Notes under the pieces: generated by a model
Database searches by the model: none
Seen by the model: the letters and a program-made list of their open reading frames with translations, nothing else
Told to the model about the DNA's origin: nothing
Assembly: GCA_937879855.1 (NCBI GenBank)
Contig: CALFMO010000041.1
Coordinates: 59,711-123,710 of the forward strand
DNA length: 64,000 nt
Direction of reading: 5' to 3'
From: an uncultured Acidobacteriaceae bacterium
GTDB taxonomy: Bacteria; Acidobacteriota; Terriglobia; Terriglobales; Acidobacteriaceae
Program-made: the position numbers and the translations under genes
In this document: positions 1-9,249 of the stretch, piece by piece
How the letters are laid out: the number at the start of each line of letters is the position of its first letter
How positions within the stretch are numbered: the first letter of the stretch is position 1

Positions 1-427
1 ACGCCGGGGGCGTCGCCGCAGCAGGCGCTGGCGGACGAAGCTTTCCACTGATATCGGCGGTCGGAGATTCACTCTCGGGAGTCGGCTTGGCAAGCGGCCC
101 TGGGATCTCCTGCGTTTCCCGCGCTTGAGCCTTGTACAGCTGCACCCATTTAGTCAGCGCAGCTTCGTCCGGCATTTTCGTAACAAGATAACCATAAAGT
201 GTCCCGCTATAGCGGCCCGTCTCCAGCACCAGTGCCGCGGGCTCTGGGGCGACATGGCGAAATGCTTCCAGCACCCAGTGCACAGTGGGTTGATTCGGTT
301 TTTGGGCCTCGCATTCCAAAATATGCACCAGGACGCGCTCACCCCTGACTCTGTCGTTAGCGACAAATGTTTCCACTCCACCCGTGGTGAGCGATTCCAG
401 CAACTCGTATTTTTCCCCGAATTTCAT
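1..427 (-). CDS. Kinase-like N-terminal domain protein, 3' end beyond the window
   Basis: An open frame begins at ATG 427 and runs off the left edge, so 142 codons are visible. The protein opens MKFGEKYELLESL, then VETFVAND, GERVLVHILE and LVTKMPD. This resembles the first lobe of a serine/threonine protein kinase (YELLE, a VxVxI strand, a hinge-like segment), but no glycine-rich GxGxxG loop and no VAIK lysine is present. The last visible part is a Pro/Glu/Ala-rich linker. Upstream a weak GAGG lies about 16 nt from the ATG, and a TATAAT-like box is present at 533..528 on this strand. I recognise the fold type only and assign no function. It could be a pseudokinase-type sensor or scaffold. Confidence 0.6.
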   Translation of the reverse strand, partial: MKFGEKYELLESLTTGGVETFVANDRVRGERVLVHILECEAQKPNQPTVHWVLEAFRHVAPEPAALVLETGRYSGTLYGYLVTKMPDEAALTKWVQLYKAQARETQEIPGPLAKPTPESESPTADISGKLRPPAPAAATPPA

Positions 428-587
428 CTGCTTATTTCGATTTTCCTCAGAATGGGCCGACGAACGGTCACTCCCCAAAGCCTTTATCGGCGGCGACTTC
501 CGCCGAATGCACTTGCCTTGAGGCAGGATTATACCGCGCCCTGTGGCCGTCACGAGCAAGAATGCAGGCGGGTATTGTGGCAGATAC

Positions 588-2141
588 TCAGGAGCAAAGC
601 GAGCCGGTCAGGCGATCTTTGGAAATCGGAGTAATCTGCCAGGCGTCAAGCGCGGTCAATTGGGCATCGCCCCCCACCTTCAGCCTTAAGGGGCTGGACG
701 GAATTCGATAAACACGTTTGGTGAGCGAGGTGGTTCCATTGGCAAAGACTTCAAGCACCGATCCGTCGAGGAATATATGCAGCCGTACCGGCGATCCGCT
801 GGTTTCTGAAAGTGGCGCCGAGACATTATCCACGCGAAGTTCCCGCCCGTTAGATTTGTCGGCGCAGGAGATGGTGACAAAGTTCTCCCCACTCTCTGAT
901 TGCAGGCGAATCTCGAATTCCTCGTTCTTGGGATGAAACTCGAGTTTAAGTTCCGCTGCCAGATCGTGAAGGCGAAGAGAATCGAAAAACTTTTGACGCG
1001 CCGCCGAGGAAAGATCGTAGGCGATGCTGGTGTGCGCTGCTCGCAATTGATGAACTGCAGGCGCAACTTCCATTTGCAGTTCGTTCTTCGAATTCAGCGC
1101 CAAGGTGCGCGGCAACGACATCGCTCCCGCCCATCCCGCGGCAATCAGCTCAGCGTCGGGACGAGTTTCGGTAATCCAACCCCACAGAATGCGATTGCCA
1201 TTTGCGTCGAGCATTGTCTTGGCTGCGTAGTATGCGCCCCAATCAACCACTCCTTCCTTTTCGGGAGTGAAAACCTGGTTGGCGTATGTGCCCACTTTCC
1301 ATCGAACTTTTCCCATCGTCGAGATCAGCAGCACATGCTTGCCTCCGAGAGGAAAAAAGTCTGGGCACTCCCACATCTCTCCGGTGTCAACAGGATTCAC
1401 ACTCTGATTGCTGCTCGGAGAACCGTCGATGAGCGGATGCAGGTACGTCCACTGGCGCAGATCGCGCGAACTGTAGAGAAGGATGACTCCGCCTTTCTGG
1501 AGAATGCCGGAGCCGAGGATTAGCATCCAGTGATCGCCCTCTTTCCACAGGCACGGATCGCGAAAGCCACTGACGGCGAGCCCCGCGGGCGGTGCTGCGA
1601 TCACAGGTTCAGCGCGCTTTTTCCACGCGCGCAGGTCGTCGGCTTCCGCGACGGCAAGACATTGCACTTCACGCCAGGTATGAACGCCGTCGCGCAACGT
1701 GGCTTCGGATTCCGCAGCGGGCGGAGCGACGCCCGTATAGATTATCGTGGGCCTGTCATCATCAAGGACCGCACTGCCGCTAAAAACGCCGTCGCGGTCT
1801 GGCCCTCCGGGAGTGGGCGAAAGAGCAATCTGGTCGTGTTGCCAGTGGACCATGTCGGGACTGGTCGCATGCGCCCAATTCATATTGCCCCACACGGCGG
1901 CTTGCGGATTGTACTGGTGGAACATGTGATAGCGGCCATGAAAAAAGATGGGGCCATTGGGATCGTTCATCCAATTGTGCGCAGGAAGCAGGTGGTATTG
2001 GGGACGAAGAGGATCGGAGGCTAGCTTGCGACACAAAGCCACAGATTCTGGATCGACGGAGAACGGCCAGCGGCGATTCCAACCCGGAGCGAGCGCTACG
2101 GCACCGCAGAGTTGCAAAAAAGCTCGTCGCGAGACTGGCAT
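588..2141 (-). CDS. Glycoside hydrolase family 32 (levanase/invertase-like), exported
   Basis: Predicted to hydrolyse beta-fructosidic bonds in sucrose, levan or inulin outside the cytoplasm. The 517-residue protein carries the GH32 signatures in order: WMNDPNG at residues 57-63 (Asp60 nucleophile), FRDP at 193-196 (Asp195 transition-state stabiliser) and EMWECPDFF at 255-263 (Glu258 acid/base), followed by a C-terminal beta-sandwich region. The N-terminus SRRAFLQLCGAVALAPG fits a twin-arginine signal, so export in folded form is likely. A TPR gene is divergent upstream, and a fructokinase and a TonB-dependent receptor lie in the same locus, consistent with fructan or sucrose use. The ATG at 2141 is kept because the Tat motif follows at once. 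Exact substrate is not decidable from sequence. Confidence 0.93.
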   Translation of the reverse strand: MPVSRRAFLQLCGAVALAPGWNRRWPFSVDPESVALCRKLASDPLRPQYHLLPAHNWMNDPNGPIFFHGRYHMFHQYNPQAAVWGNMNWAHATSPDMVHWQHDQIALSPTPGGPDRDGVFSGSAVLDDDRPTIIYTGVAPPAAESEATLRDGVHTWREVQCLAVAEADDLRAWKKRAEPVIAAPPAGLAVSGFRDPCLWKEGDHWMLILGSGILQKGGVILLYSSRDLRQWTYLHPLIDGSPSSNQSVNPVDTGEMWECPDFFPLGGKHVLLISTMGKVRWKVGTYANQVFTPEKEGVVDWGAYYAAKTMLDANGNRILWGWITETRPDAELIAAGWAGAMSLPRTLALNSKNELQMEVAPAVHQLRAAHTSIAYDLSSAARQKFFDSLRLHDLAAELKLEFHPKNEEFEIRLQSESGENFVTISCADKSNGRELRVDNVSAPLSETSGSPVRLHIFLDGSVLEVFANGTTSLTKRVYRIPSSPLRLKVGGDAQLTALDAWQITPISKDRLTGSLCS

Positions 2142-2185
2142 AAAATAGAGTTTCTTCGAGTCGGAGCGCCAAACTCAGAGATCTC

Positions 2186-2198
2186 GTTATGTGATAAC
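2186..2198. promoter_or_regulatory. 13-bp palindrome between GH32 gene and TPR gene (possible operator)
   Basis: GTTAT-GTG-ATAAC is a perfect inverted repeat in the 125-nt divergent spacer, 45 nt upstream of the GH32 start. It could be an operator for the GH32 gene or the TPR gene. No regulator can be assigned. Confidence 0.3.
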
Positions 2199-2224
2199 AC
2201 ATCAGGGTGCGGGCGCGTGTTCGA

Positions 2225-2230
2225 TATAAT
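2225..2230 (+). promoter_or_regulatory. -10 box (TATAAT) upstream of the TPR gene
   Basis: A consensus TATAAT lies 36 nt upstream of the GTG start at 2267. No convincing -35 hexamer is found at 16-18 nt, so activation by another factor or a weak promoter is possible. Confidence 0.4.
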
Positions 2231-2266
2231 GCGGAAAAGATCGACGACTAGACTTCCCTATCCATC

Positions 2267-4021
2267 GTGTTCCGGCACCACTCCAGTTACGCTTTCTTCG
2301 CAGTGGCGAGCCTTGCGGTTGGCTTGCTGGCGCAGACGGCGGTTCCTACCGCAAAATCCGCAGCGCGACTCGCTGTTCAGCACGGGCAAGAGGCACTGAA
2401 GAGCGGGGACATTGCTCGTGCCCGCACTGACTTTGAGAAGGCGGTTCGCCTCGCTCCCAACGATGCAGAGGCGCAATCTGCGCTAGGCTGGGTGCTTGCC
2501 CAGCAAGGGGAGGCGGACGCGGCACTGACCCATCTTCAAGCCGCGATTAAATCCAAGCCGAGCTTGGTTGAGGCGCGATTGACGCTGGCAGGAGTGCTGG
2601 CTCAGCAGGGCAGGCCAGCGGAGGCCGAGACGGAAGCGCGCAGGGCGTTGGAAATTGCGCCGGAGAACGCCGAAGCTCACCGCACGCTCGCACGGATTCT
2701 AAGCGAGCATCCAGGGGATGAGGCTCTATCGGAAATGCGGCGCGCCGTGGAACTGGCTCCGAACCGCGCTGACTTACGGGATGAACTCGGAACCATCCTG
2801 GCCCAGAGGAATCAGTTTGCCGATGCGCAAGTCGCGTTCCAGGAAGCATTGCGGTTGCGACCGAATCTCGAGCAGGCCCACGTCCATCTCGGTGTCGTCC
2901 TCTTGCAGGGAAAGGAACTGGATAGTGCGGCGGCGGAATTAGCAAAGGCAGTAGAACTATCGCCGCAAGATGGGACGGCTCATTACTATCGGGCAAAGAC
3001 TCTAACCGCACAATCCAAAAATGCTGAAGCCTTGCAGGAATTTCGGAAAGCGGCCGCTCTGAAACCAGACTCGCCGGAATTGCAAATTAATTTGGGTCTC
3101 ACCTGCCAGCATGCTGGGGACAATGAATGCGCAGTCGCTGCGTTCGACGCAGCCGTCAAGCTGCGGCCCCAGGACGCCGAAGCGCACAACGATCTTGGTT
3201 TGGCGCTGCTGCAGAAAGGCGACGCAATTGGCGCTATTCCCAACTTCAAAATGGCGGCGCAACAGCGCCCCAACGACCCGAGCTTTCGAGAAAACTTGGC
3301 CATTGCCTATCTGCAGCGAGCCGACTTCGACTCCGCGATCACCGAACTCGATGCGGCGCTGAAGTTGGCGCCCGAAGACGCCTCACTGCACTACAACCTT
3401 GGTTTGGCTTACAAGCTGAAGGACCAGCTCGACCAGGCAGTTCCCGAATTTCAGAACGCGATCCGCTTGCAGCCCGATTTGGCGGATGCCCACTACACCC
3501 TCGGGGTTCTGTTTTGGCAGCGAGGTGAATTCGACAAAGCCACCGCTGAACTGCAAACCGCAATTCGGAATCAACCCAACTACGCTGAGGCGTATTACAC
3601 GCTGGGTACGATTTTCAAACAGCAGGCAAAGCTGGCCGAAGCCGCTGCCGCGCTGCGAGAAGCGATTCGCCTGCAACCTGATTTTGCGGGGGCGCATACC
3701 ACGCTGGCCGCCGTGCTGCGCCAGCAGGGTGATGCGCAGGGCGCGGCTGAAGAAGCGAAGCTGGGAGCGACGATCGCCGCCTCAGCAAAAAATCTGCAGG
3801 CGGCGACATTTTCCACGAACTCGGGAAAAAGACTGCTCGACGCGGGCGATGTGGACGGCGCAATCACCCAGTTTAGGTCGGCTATCAACTCTGCTCCGGA
3901 TTATGCGGCCGCGCACTATCAACTAGCGATGGCGTTAAGCCAGCAAGGTCACAAGGATGAGGCAAGCAAGGAATTTCAGAAGGCAGCGGAACTGGATCCG
4001 CATCTCGCGACACCCCGTTAA
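2267..4021 (+). CDS. Secreted or periplasmic TPR repeat protein
   Basis: A 584-residue protein with an N-terminal signal-like segment (YAFFAVASLAVGLLAQ) followed by about fifteen tetratricopeptide repeats. Each repeat shows the A/L-x-xG pattern and a P at the repeat end (ALKLAPEDASLHYNLGLAYK, AIRLQPDLADAHYTLGVLFW). TPR arrays form superhelical scaffolds for protein-protein contacts; the partner is unknown. GTG 2267 is the first possible start because the frame has a TAG at 2249. No Shine-Dalgarno is seen. The gene is divergent from the GH32 enzyme and convergent with the winged-helix regulator, so it may belong to the sugar locus, but that is only positional. Confidence 0.85.
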   Translation: MFRHHSSYAFFAVASLAVGLLAQTAVPTAKSAARLAVQHGQEALKSGDIARARTDFEKAVRLAPNDAEAQSALGWVLAQQGEADAALTHLQAAIKSKPSLVEARLTLAGVLAQQGRPAEAETEARRALEIAPENAEAHRTLARILSEHPGDEALSEMRRAVELAPNRADLRDELGTILAQRNQFADAQVAFQEALRLRPNLEQAHVHLGVVLLQGKELDSAAAELAKAVELSPQDGTAHYYRAKTLTAQSKNAEALQEFRKAAALKPDSPELQINLGLTCQHAGDNECAVAAFDAAVKLRPQDAEAHNDLGLALLQKGDAIGAIPNFKMAAQQRPNDPSFRENLAIAYLQRADFDSAITELDAALKLAPEDASLHYNLGLAYKLKDQLDQAVPEFQNAIRLQPDLADAHYTLGVLFWQRGEFDKATAELQTAIRNQPNYAEAYYTLGTIFKQQAKLAEAAAALREAIRLQPDFAGAHTTLAAVLRQQGDAQGAAEEAKLGATIAASAKNLQAATFSTNSGKRLLDAGDVDGAITQFRSAINSAPDYAAAHYQLAMALSQQGHKDEASKEFQKAAELDPHLATPR

Positions 4022-4052
4022 CGGCACTCAACGTTTGAAGGCCTAGCGAAAT

Positions 4053-5315
4053 TCAGTTGTTGCGATTCCGCACGGTTACCAAGTCCGTCACGACCGGAAC
4101 TCCATGCACGATCTTCACGTGGAGCAGCGCTTCAAACGGTTTGAGTTCGCCCACCTTTGCAACGGTCAGACGCTGCAGTAATTCCTTCACCGAGTCTTCC
4201 CGACAAACATACTCGACCGCGGCCTGCGTCCCGAAAGTAGTAGCGCCCGCCAGGATCAGAATAGAACGTGAAGGATCCAAGCCCGGAAGCAGGCTGACGA
4301 CCGCGTAGTCCTCTGTGGTTGGCTGATTCCCCGGTGTTCCTAGAAAGACTGCCGGTTCGCCCGGCAGGGGATGCAGGTTGACAACCGCCAAGTCCCCTTT
4401 CCGCGGTCCAGCATCGAGCCGCCGGAATACGAACTCCTGAGTTCCAGGAATATCGAGCAAGGTAAGGTTCTCCGAGGGCGACCCCACAAAAATCAAGTCG
4501 TTATTCTTGGCATCGTCGAGAGAAAAAAGTGCGCCGCGCTTCACCCGGATGGGACGATTCAGCAGCGCGAAAACATGGTCAAGTTGGTGAATGGCCAGCA
4601 CCTCTCCCACGCCGGTGTAGTGATCCATGATGAACGCTCGGCTGTCGGAGGCTGGATTGAAGTAGCGCATTCCAGTCTCAGGTCTGCCGACAAAGCTGCC
4701 GTTGCTGAAGATAACCCAGGGCTGCTGTGGCCCGGTTAGGAAACGATTCCAGAAAATCTGATACGCGGCGGGAACAGACTGGCTGGCGCCGGCCTGCGGA
4801 CGTATGCGCTGGGAAACCAGGATGGCAGTCGTCGCTATAGAGATGGCAAGCAAAACCGAGAAGACCGCCACCGTGATTATCCATCCACGACCGAAAGCAG
4901 TGTTAGCCCTCTTCACCGCCGGTTCAAAAGCCAGAGGGGTAATTGGTTGAGCTGCCGATGCGCCGTGACGCAAGTGGAAGGTCAGAGCATACGAGCCCTT
5001 GGGGATCTCAACCAGGATGGGGTCGTTTATGCCTTCATTCGCGTAGTATTCGGCGAGTTTTACGCGTAACCGACCGGCTTGTACCCGCACAGTGGAGTCG
5101 CTTTGGGGATCGAACCCGGCAGGTCGGCCCAAGACCTCGGTGGCAATCTGGTATTCCTTGAGCGCAATCCCAGGATGATCCAGAGAGTGCTCGGCGAGAT
5201 AGCGCAGCAGTTTGCACAGAGACTCGGAGCTGTGCAGGCTATGGCTTTTAATAAGTTTATCTATTTGCTGGAAGCATTGCTCCCGTCCGAGAGCGAAACT
5301 GTGAGTGACGGCCAT
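4053..5315 (-). CDS. Winged-helix DNA-binding protein with single membrane span
   Basis: 420 residues. The N-terminal 115 residues form the winged-helix-like domain that is frequent in acidobacteria (LLRYLAEHSL, IATEVLGRP, STVRVQAGRLRVKLAEYY, VEIPKGSYAL). The motif RVxxGRLRxKLxxYY is the likely recognition helix. One hydrophobic span lies at residues about 144-167, followed by a roughly 250-residue domain of unknown type that would be outside the membrane. The layout resembles CadC/ToxR-type regulators that sense outside and bind DNA inside, although the wing family is distinct. It is divergent from the TonB-dependent receptor gene with a 197-nt shared control region, which suggests that receptor as a target. 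The start is not backed by a Shine-Dalgarno sequence. Confidence 0.75.
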   Translation of the reverse strand: MAVTHSFALGREQCFQQIDKLIKSHSLHSSESLCKLLRYLAEHSLDHPGIALKEYQIATEVLGRPAGFDPQSDSTVRVQAGRLRVKLAEYYANEGINDPILVEIPKGSYALTFHLRHGASAAQPITPLAFEPAVKRANTAFGRGWIITVAVFSVLLAISIATTAILVSQRIRPQAGASQSVPAAYQIFWNRFLTGPQQPWVIFSNGSFVGRPETGMRYFNPASDSRAFIMDHYTGVGEVLAIHQLDHVFALLNRPIRVKRGALFSLDDAKNNDLIFVGSPSENLTLLDIPGTQEFVFRRLDAGPRKGDLAVVNLHPLPGEPAVFLGTPGNQPTTEDYAVVSLLPGLDPSRSILILAGATTFGTQAAVEYVCREDSVKELLQRLTVAKVGELKPFEALLHVKIVHGVPVVTDLVTVRNRNN

Positions 5316-5434
5316 ATCACAAGGAAGTAACAGATTAACGTATCTTACTGCAACACTGGGACTTTACACCTGTAACGGTATCAAACCTAGTGAAACTTAA
5401 TCCAGCTAATTGTTTTGCATTAGGACTGCACACT

Positions 5435-5446
5435 CAGTGATCACTG
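5435..5446. promoter_or_regulatory. 12-bp perfect palindrome in divergent regulator/receptor spacer
   Basis: CAGTGATCACTG, followed directly by TCAC, lies 66 nt upstream of the receptor ATG. It is the only strong dyad in the spacer and is a candidate operator for the divergent winged-helix protein. Confidence 0.35.
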
Positions 5447-5512
5447 TCACATCTGCATTTCTGGGGCACATCGCGTTGGCATGTCTCGTTGGACAAGTTT
5501 AGGAGGAAGTTC

Positions 5513-8500
5513 ATGAAAAGATCAGTGTGGATCTCCGTGGCTGTCGTCAGTCTCCTGTGCAGTCTGTGGGTGCCGAGCGCACTCGGTCAGGCCGTGTATG
5601 GCAGCATCTTGGGTACGGTAACCGACCCCACCGGGGCCGCCGTGTCGGGAGCGAAAGTCACGGTCACAAGTCAGACTAAGAACGTCTCCACCGAGACTAC
5701 GACGAATGAGAGCGGCAACTACTCGGTGACCCACCTGATCCCCGATGTTTATTCGGTCCAGATCGCCGGAACGGGCTTCAAGACCTTGCAGTTTAAGGAC
5801 ATTCCGGTGGCTGCCGATTCCGGAGTGAAAGTAGATGGCCAGTTTCAAGTGGGTTCGGCCAGCGAACAAGTGGAAGTGACCGCCGAGGCCCCGCAATTGA
5901 AGACAGACCGGGCGGATGTCGCATTTGAATTCAATACCAAGTACGTCGAAGATCTGCCGATTCTGAATCGCAACTTCACCAGCTTCGAACTGCTCTCGCC
6001 GGGAACGCAGAAGCTCTCCTGGGGCCACGCTGCTACGGAGAATCCACAAGGCAGTCAACAGATCTTCGTTCAAGGTCAGCACTTCAGCGGCACCGCCTAC
6101 GAATTGGATGGAACTGACAACCAGGATCCGATTCTCGGCATTATCGTAGTAAACCCAAATCTGGATGCAGTGACTGAGACTAAAGTCGCTCTCCAAAATT
6201 ACGACGCCGAATTCGGCAAGGCTGTGGCGGGCGTCGTGACCGCGCAAACGAAGTCGGGCAGCAACGACGTTCACGGCAGCGCATTTTGGTTCCGCCGCAC
6301 GGACGCGTTCCAGGCGCGCGACCCGTTTACGCAATTTGCCAAGGACCCAATCACTCACCGTTTCATTCCGGCGTCCAAATGGCAGCAGTTCGGCGGTTCG
6401 ATCGGTGGCCCGATCGTTAAGAACAAACTATTCTTTTTCGGTGACTACCAGGCTACAAGGCAGACGAACGGTATCACCAACCAGTTGTCCATCCCCACCG
6501 CACGAGTCCTGAGCACGTGTAATCCCGCAACGAACGCGACGAGTCCGACGCCTGGCTTTTGCGACTTGAGCGAGTACCTTTCGGCTGGGTTAACCGGCGG
6601 CGGACAAATTTATGACCCTAACTCCGGTACACCTGGAGTCGGCAACGGTGGCAACCGAGTCGCATTTGGACCTGCCGGGGCTTGCTCAGGCGACTGTATT
6701 CCGATCGGTAGGATTTCGTCGCAAGCGGCCGCGATTCTGGCACTGTTCCCAGCGCCCCAGACCGGAGGCGTAAGCAACAATTTCCTCGGTTCCGGATCGG
6801 GCCCGTTTAAGCAGGACAGCTTTGATACGCGCATTGACTTTTCGGCGAGCTCAAGCCTGAGTGTGTTCGGGCGTTTCAGTCTCGATTATTTCAGCCTGTC
6901 CGGGAAGGGAACCTTAGGGGCCCTTGGCGGACCGGGCTCGGGTTTGCTCGGTTTGGCCGGCAGTTCCATTACTCACAATTACAGTTTGGCCACGGGCTTC
7001 ACGAAAACGCTGAGTACTACGCTGCTGACCGATTTCCGCTTCGGATGGTTTAAGTACAACCCACAAACGCAGAAACCGGATGGCGGTACGCCAATGAGCA
7101 ACTTTGGCATTCCCAACGCGAATACCGGCGACCCCAAAACAGCCGGCTTGGGTGAATTCCAACTCGGTTCAGATCCATCGACGGGTAACGGTGGCGCTCC
7201 GAACAACGGAGGCGCGGAGGCCATCTCGAGCTTTGGTGATGGCTTAGGTGTCGGACGCTGCAATTGCCCCCTCACCGAACGCGAAGATCAGTTCCAGTTT
7301 GTGAATAACTGGACCAAGACGAAGGGTAACCACATCATCAAGGCTGGCGTGGACCTCCGTTACGCCAGAAATTTGCGCATACCTAGCGACAATAACCGCA
7401 CTGGAGAATATAACTTCAGCCCACAGGCTACCTCCAACCAGACTTTGAAAACTCCAGGTGGTTTGGACTTGGCAACGTTCCTACTTGGCGATGTGACTTC
7501 GTTGGCGCGTTACGTTAATAACCCCGCTTTAGCGAACGTCAACAATGCCGCCGAGCGACAAAAACGCTTTTTCTTTTACGGTCAAGACACTTACCGGGCG
7601 ACTACGAAACTCACCTTGAACTTGGGTTTGCGCTGGGAAATCTATTTCCCTGAGTCTGTGCTCGCTAAAGGCTATGGGGGGTTCGCCAATATTACCGATA
7701 ATGGCGGCACCGGCGTGATCCGGGTAGCCGGTTACGGGCCTTACGGCCTGAACGGCAATGTCGCGAACTCCTACCATGCGTTCGCTCCCCGGATAGGAGT
7801 CGCTTATCAGGCTACGCCCAAAACCGTTCTGCGCCTGGGATACGGCCGCAGCTACGATATCGGCGTATTCGGATCCAACTTCGGGCACACGGTTACCCAG
7901 AATCTCCCCGTGCTCGTCAAGCAGAATATTGATGCCTCAGCCGTAACCAGTGGCGTTGCCACTGGGAACGACATTCCGGTGTTCACTCTTGCGCAAGGGC
8001 CCATCGCTCCAGTGTTCCCGGCGATACCCTCCAATGGTCAAATCACCTTTGCCAGCTTGCAAGGCCAGGACTCGGGCGTGCACATCCGGCCAACCAAGCA
8101 GGTTCTGCCGACGCTGGACGCGTGGAATCTGACAGTGCAGCGCCAGGTTACCAACACGATCTCGGCGGAAGTCGCCTACGTGGGAAACAAAGGCTCGCAC
8201 GGATTCTCCGGTGACGGCCCGAACTATGACGTCAACCCACTGTCCATGTTTCTGTACGGCACAGGCGCCAACTCAAGTTTGCGCCGCCCACTCTGCCACC
8301 CGATATTCACAACGCCCACGACAGGAACTTGCGCTGGCATCCCGGACGATTTGGGGAATTTCTACGGCAACGACGCCAGCAGCAACTACAACGCCTTGGA
8401 GGTGAAGGTAGAGAAGCGCTTCGCCCAGGGACTGCAGTTTATTTCTCACTACACCTACTCTAAGGCCAACGCCTACAACGGCAGCTATTACGCGATCAGT

Positions 8501-9154
8501 CACCCCATTGCATATGGTCCCAACGACTTCGTTCGCAACCATGTGTTTATCTTCAACCCCGTTTACGACTTGCCTTTCGGCAGGGGCAAAAAGTACCTGG
8601 GCAACTCTAGCCGCGCCATGGATTATTTGGTCGGCGGTTGGGAACTAACCGACGCCACAAACTGGAGTAGCGGTCTGCCATGGACGCCTACTACGAACGA
8701 GTGCGGCGGAGAGCAAGACGTAGGCATTTGCCGGCCAAACAAGGGTTCAGGTTCCTTCCACTTGGGCGCGGGATCACTACAGCACCCGGCAGGCAGGGCA
8801 CCGTATGTTCAATACTTCACCCCGTTGACGACCCTCAGTGGGCCGTATACAGATGCCGGCAAGGGGAATCTCGGCAATGCTGGTTACAATTCGCTCCGCG
8901 GGCCGGCCGGATTCTATTCCGACCTCTCGGTGATGAAGAACTTCGCCATCACAGAGCGGGTCAGGGCTCAATTCCGCATGGACGCGTTTAACGTCTTCAA
9001 CCATCCTGTTTACGCATTCAGCGGAAACAACGGCGCCAACAATTGCGTTGACTGCCAAAATACCTCGGTGGGCAGCAACAACGGGAGGATCACAGACATA
9101 GAAGGCGGCAGCAGCATGCGTGCATTGCAGTTCGCGCTGCGGCTCAACTTCTAG
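5513..9154 (+). CDS. TonB-dependent receptor with N-terminal carboxypeptidase-regulatory-like domain
   Basis: A 1213-residue outer-membrane receptor of the long acidobacterial type. Start chosen at ATG 5513 because AGGAGG (5501-5506) sits 6 nt upstream; an earlier in-frame TTG at 5489 would bury that site inside the gene. Residues 1-26 are a signal peptide ending SALGQ. Residues about 27-115 are an Ig-like regulatory domain (GTVTDPTGAAVSGAKVTVTS). A plug-like region follows (LNRNFTSFELLSPGT, YELDGTDNQDP, AEFGKAVAGVVTAQTKSGSN) and then a long beta-barrel ending in LRLNF with a terminal Phe. The neighbours (GH32 enzyme, fructokinase) suggest uptake of fructo-oligosaccharides. The substrate is an inference from context only. 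Confidence 0.9.
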   Translation: MKRSVWISVAVVSLLCSLWVPSALGQAVYGSILGTVTDPTGAAVSGAKVTVTSQTKNVSTETTTNESGNYSVTHLIPDVYSVQIAGTGFKTLQFKDIPVAADSGVKVDGQFQVGSASEQVEVTAEAPQLKTDRADVAFEFNTKYVEDLPILNRNFTSFELLSPGTQKLSWGHAATENPQGSQQIFVQGQHFSGTAYELDGTDNQDPILGIIVVNPNLDAVTETKVALQNYDAEFGKAVAGVVTAQTKSGSNDVHGSAFWFRRTDAFQARDPFTQFAKDPITHRFIPASKWQQFGGSIGGPIVKNKLFFFGDYQATRQTNGITNQLSIPTARVLSTCNPATNATSPTPGFCDLSEYLSAGLTGGGQIYDPNSGTPGVGNGGNRVAFGPAGACSGDCIPIGRISSQAAAILALFPAPQTGGVSNNFLGSGSGPFKQDSFDTRIDFSASSSLSVFGRFSLDYFSLSGKGTLGALGGPGSGLLGLAGSSITHNYSLATGFTKTLSTTLLTDFRFGWFKYNPQTQKPDGGTPMSNFGIPNANTGDPKTAGLGEFQLGSDPSTGNGGAPNNGGAEAISSFGDGLGVGRCNCPLTEREDQFQFVNNWTKTKGNHIIKAGVDLRYARNLRIPSDNNRTGEYNFSPQATSNQTLKTPGGLDLATFLLGDVTSLARYVNNPALANVNNAAERQKRFFFYGQDTYRATTKLTLNLGLRWEIYFPESVLAKGYGGFANITDNGGTGVIRVAGYGPYGLNGNVANSYHAFAPRIGVAYQATPKTVLRLGYGRSYDIGVFGSNFGHTVTQNLPVLVKQNIDASAVTSGVATGNDIPVFTLAQGPIAPVFPAIPSNGQITFASLQGQDSGVHIRPTKQVLPTLDAWNLTVQRQVTNTISAEVAYVGNKGSHGFSGDGPNYDVNPLSMFLYGTGANSSLRRPLCHPIFTTPTTGTCAGIPDDLGNFYGNDASSNYNALEVKVEKRFAQGLQFISHYTYSKANAYNGSYYAISHPIAYGPNDFVRNHVFIFNPVYDLPFGRGKKYLGNSSRAMDYLVGGWELTDATNWSSGLPWTPTTNECGGEQDVGICRPNKGSGSFHLGAGSLQHPAGRAPYVQYFTPLTTLSGPYTDAGKGNLGNAGYNSLRGPAGFYSDLSVMKNFAITERVRAQFRMDAFNVFNHPVYAFSGNNGANNCVDCQNTSVGSNNGRITDIEGGSSMRALQFALRLNF

Positions 9155-9177
9155 GTTTTAGTAAGCTGAACCTGCGG

Positions 9178-9205
9178 GGGAGTCCTACGGGGCTCCCTCT
9201 TTTTC
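9178..9205 (+). terminator. Rho-independent terminator after the receptor gene
   Basis: Eight-base-pair stem GGGAGTCC / GGGCTCCC (one G-T pair) with a TACG loop, followed by TCTTTTTC. It lies 24 nt past the receptor stop and separates it from the fructokinase gene. Confidence 0.75.
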
Positions 9206-9249
9206 TGGGTCGTAGCGTAAACGTTTTCGGAGAAGCTCGGTGAACGCCC

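Noticed and set aside
900..2024. Plus-strand frames opposite the GH32 gene
   Set aside because: They are antisense to conserved catalytic motifs and have no coding support.
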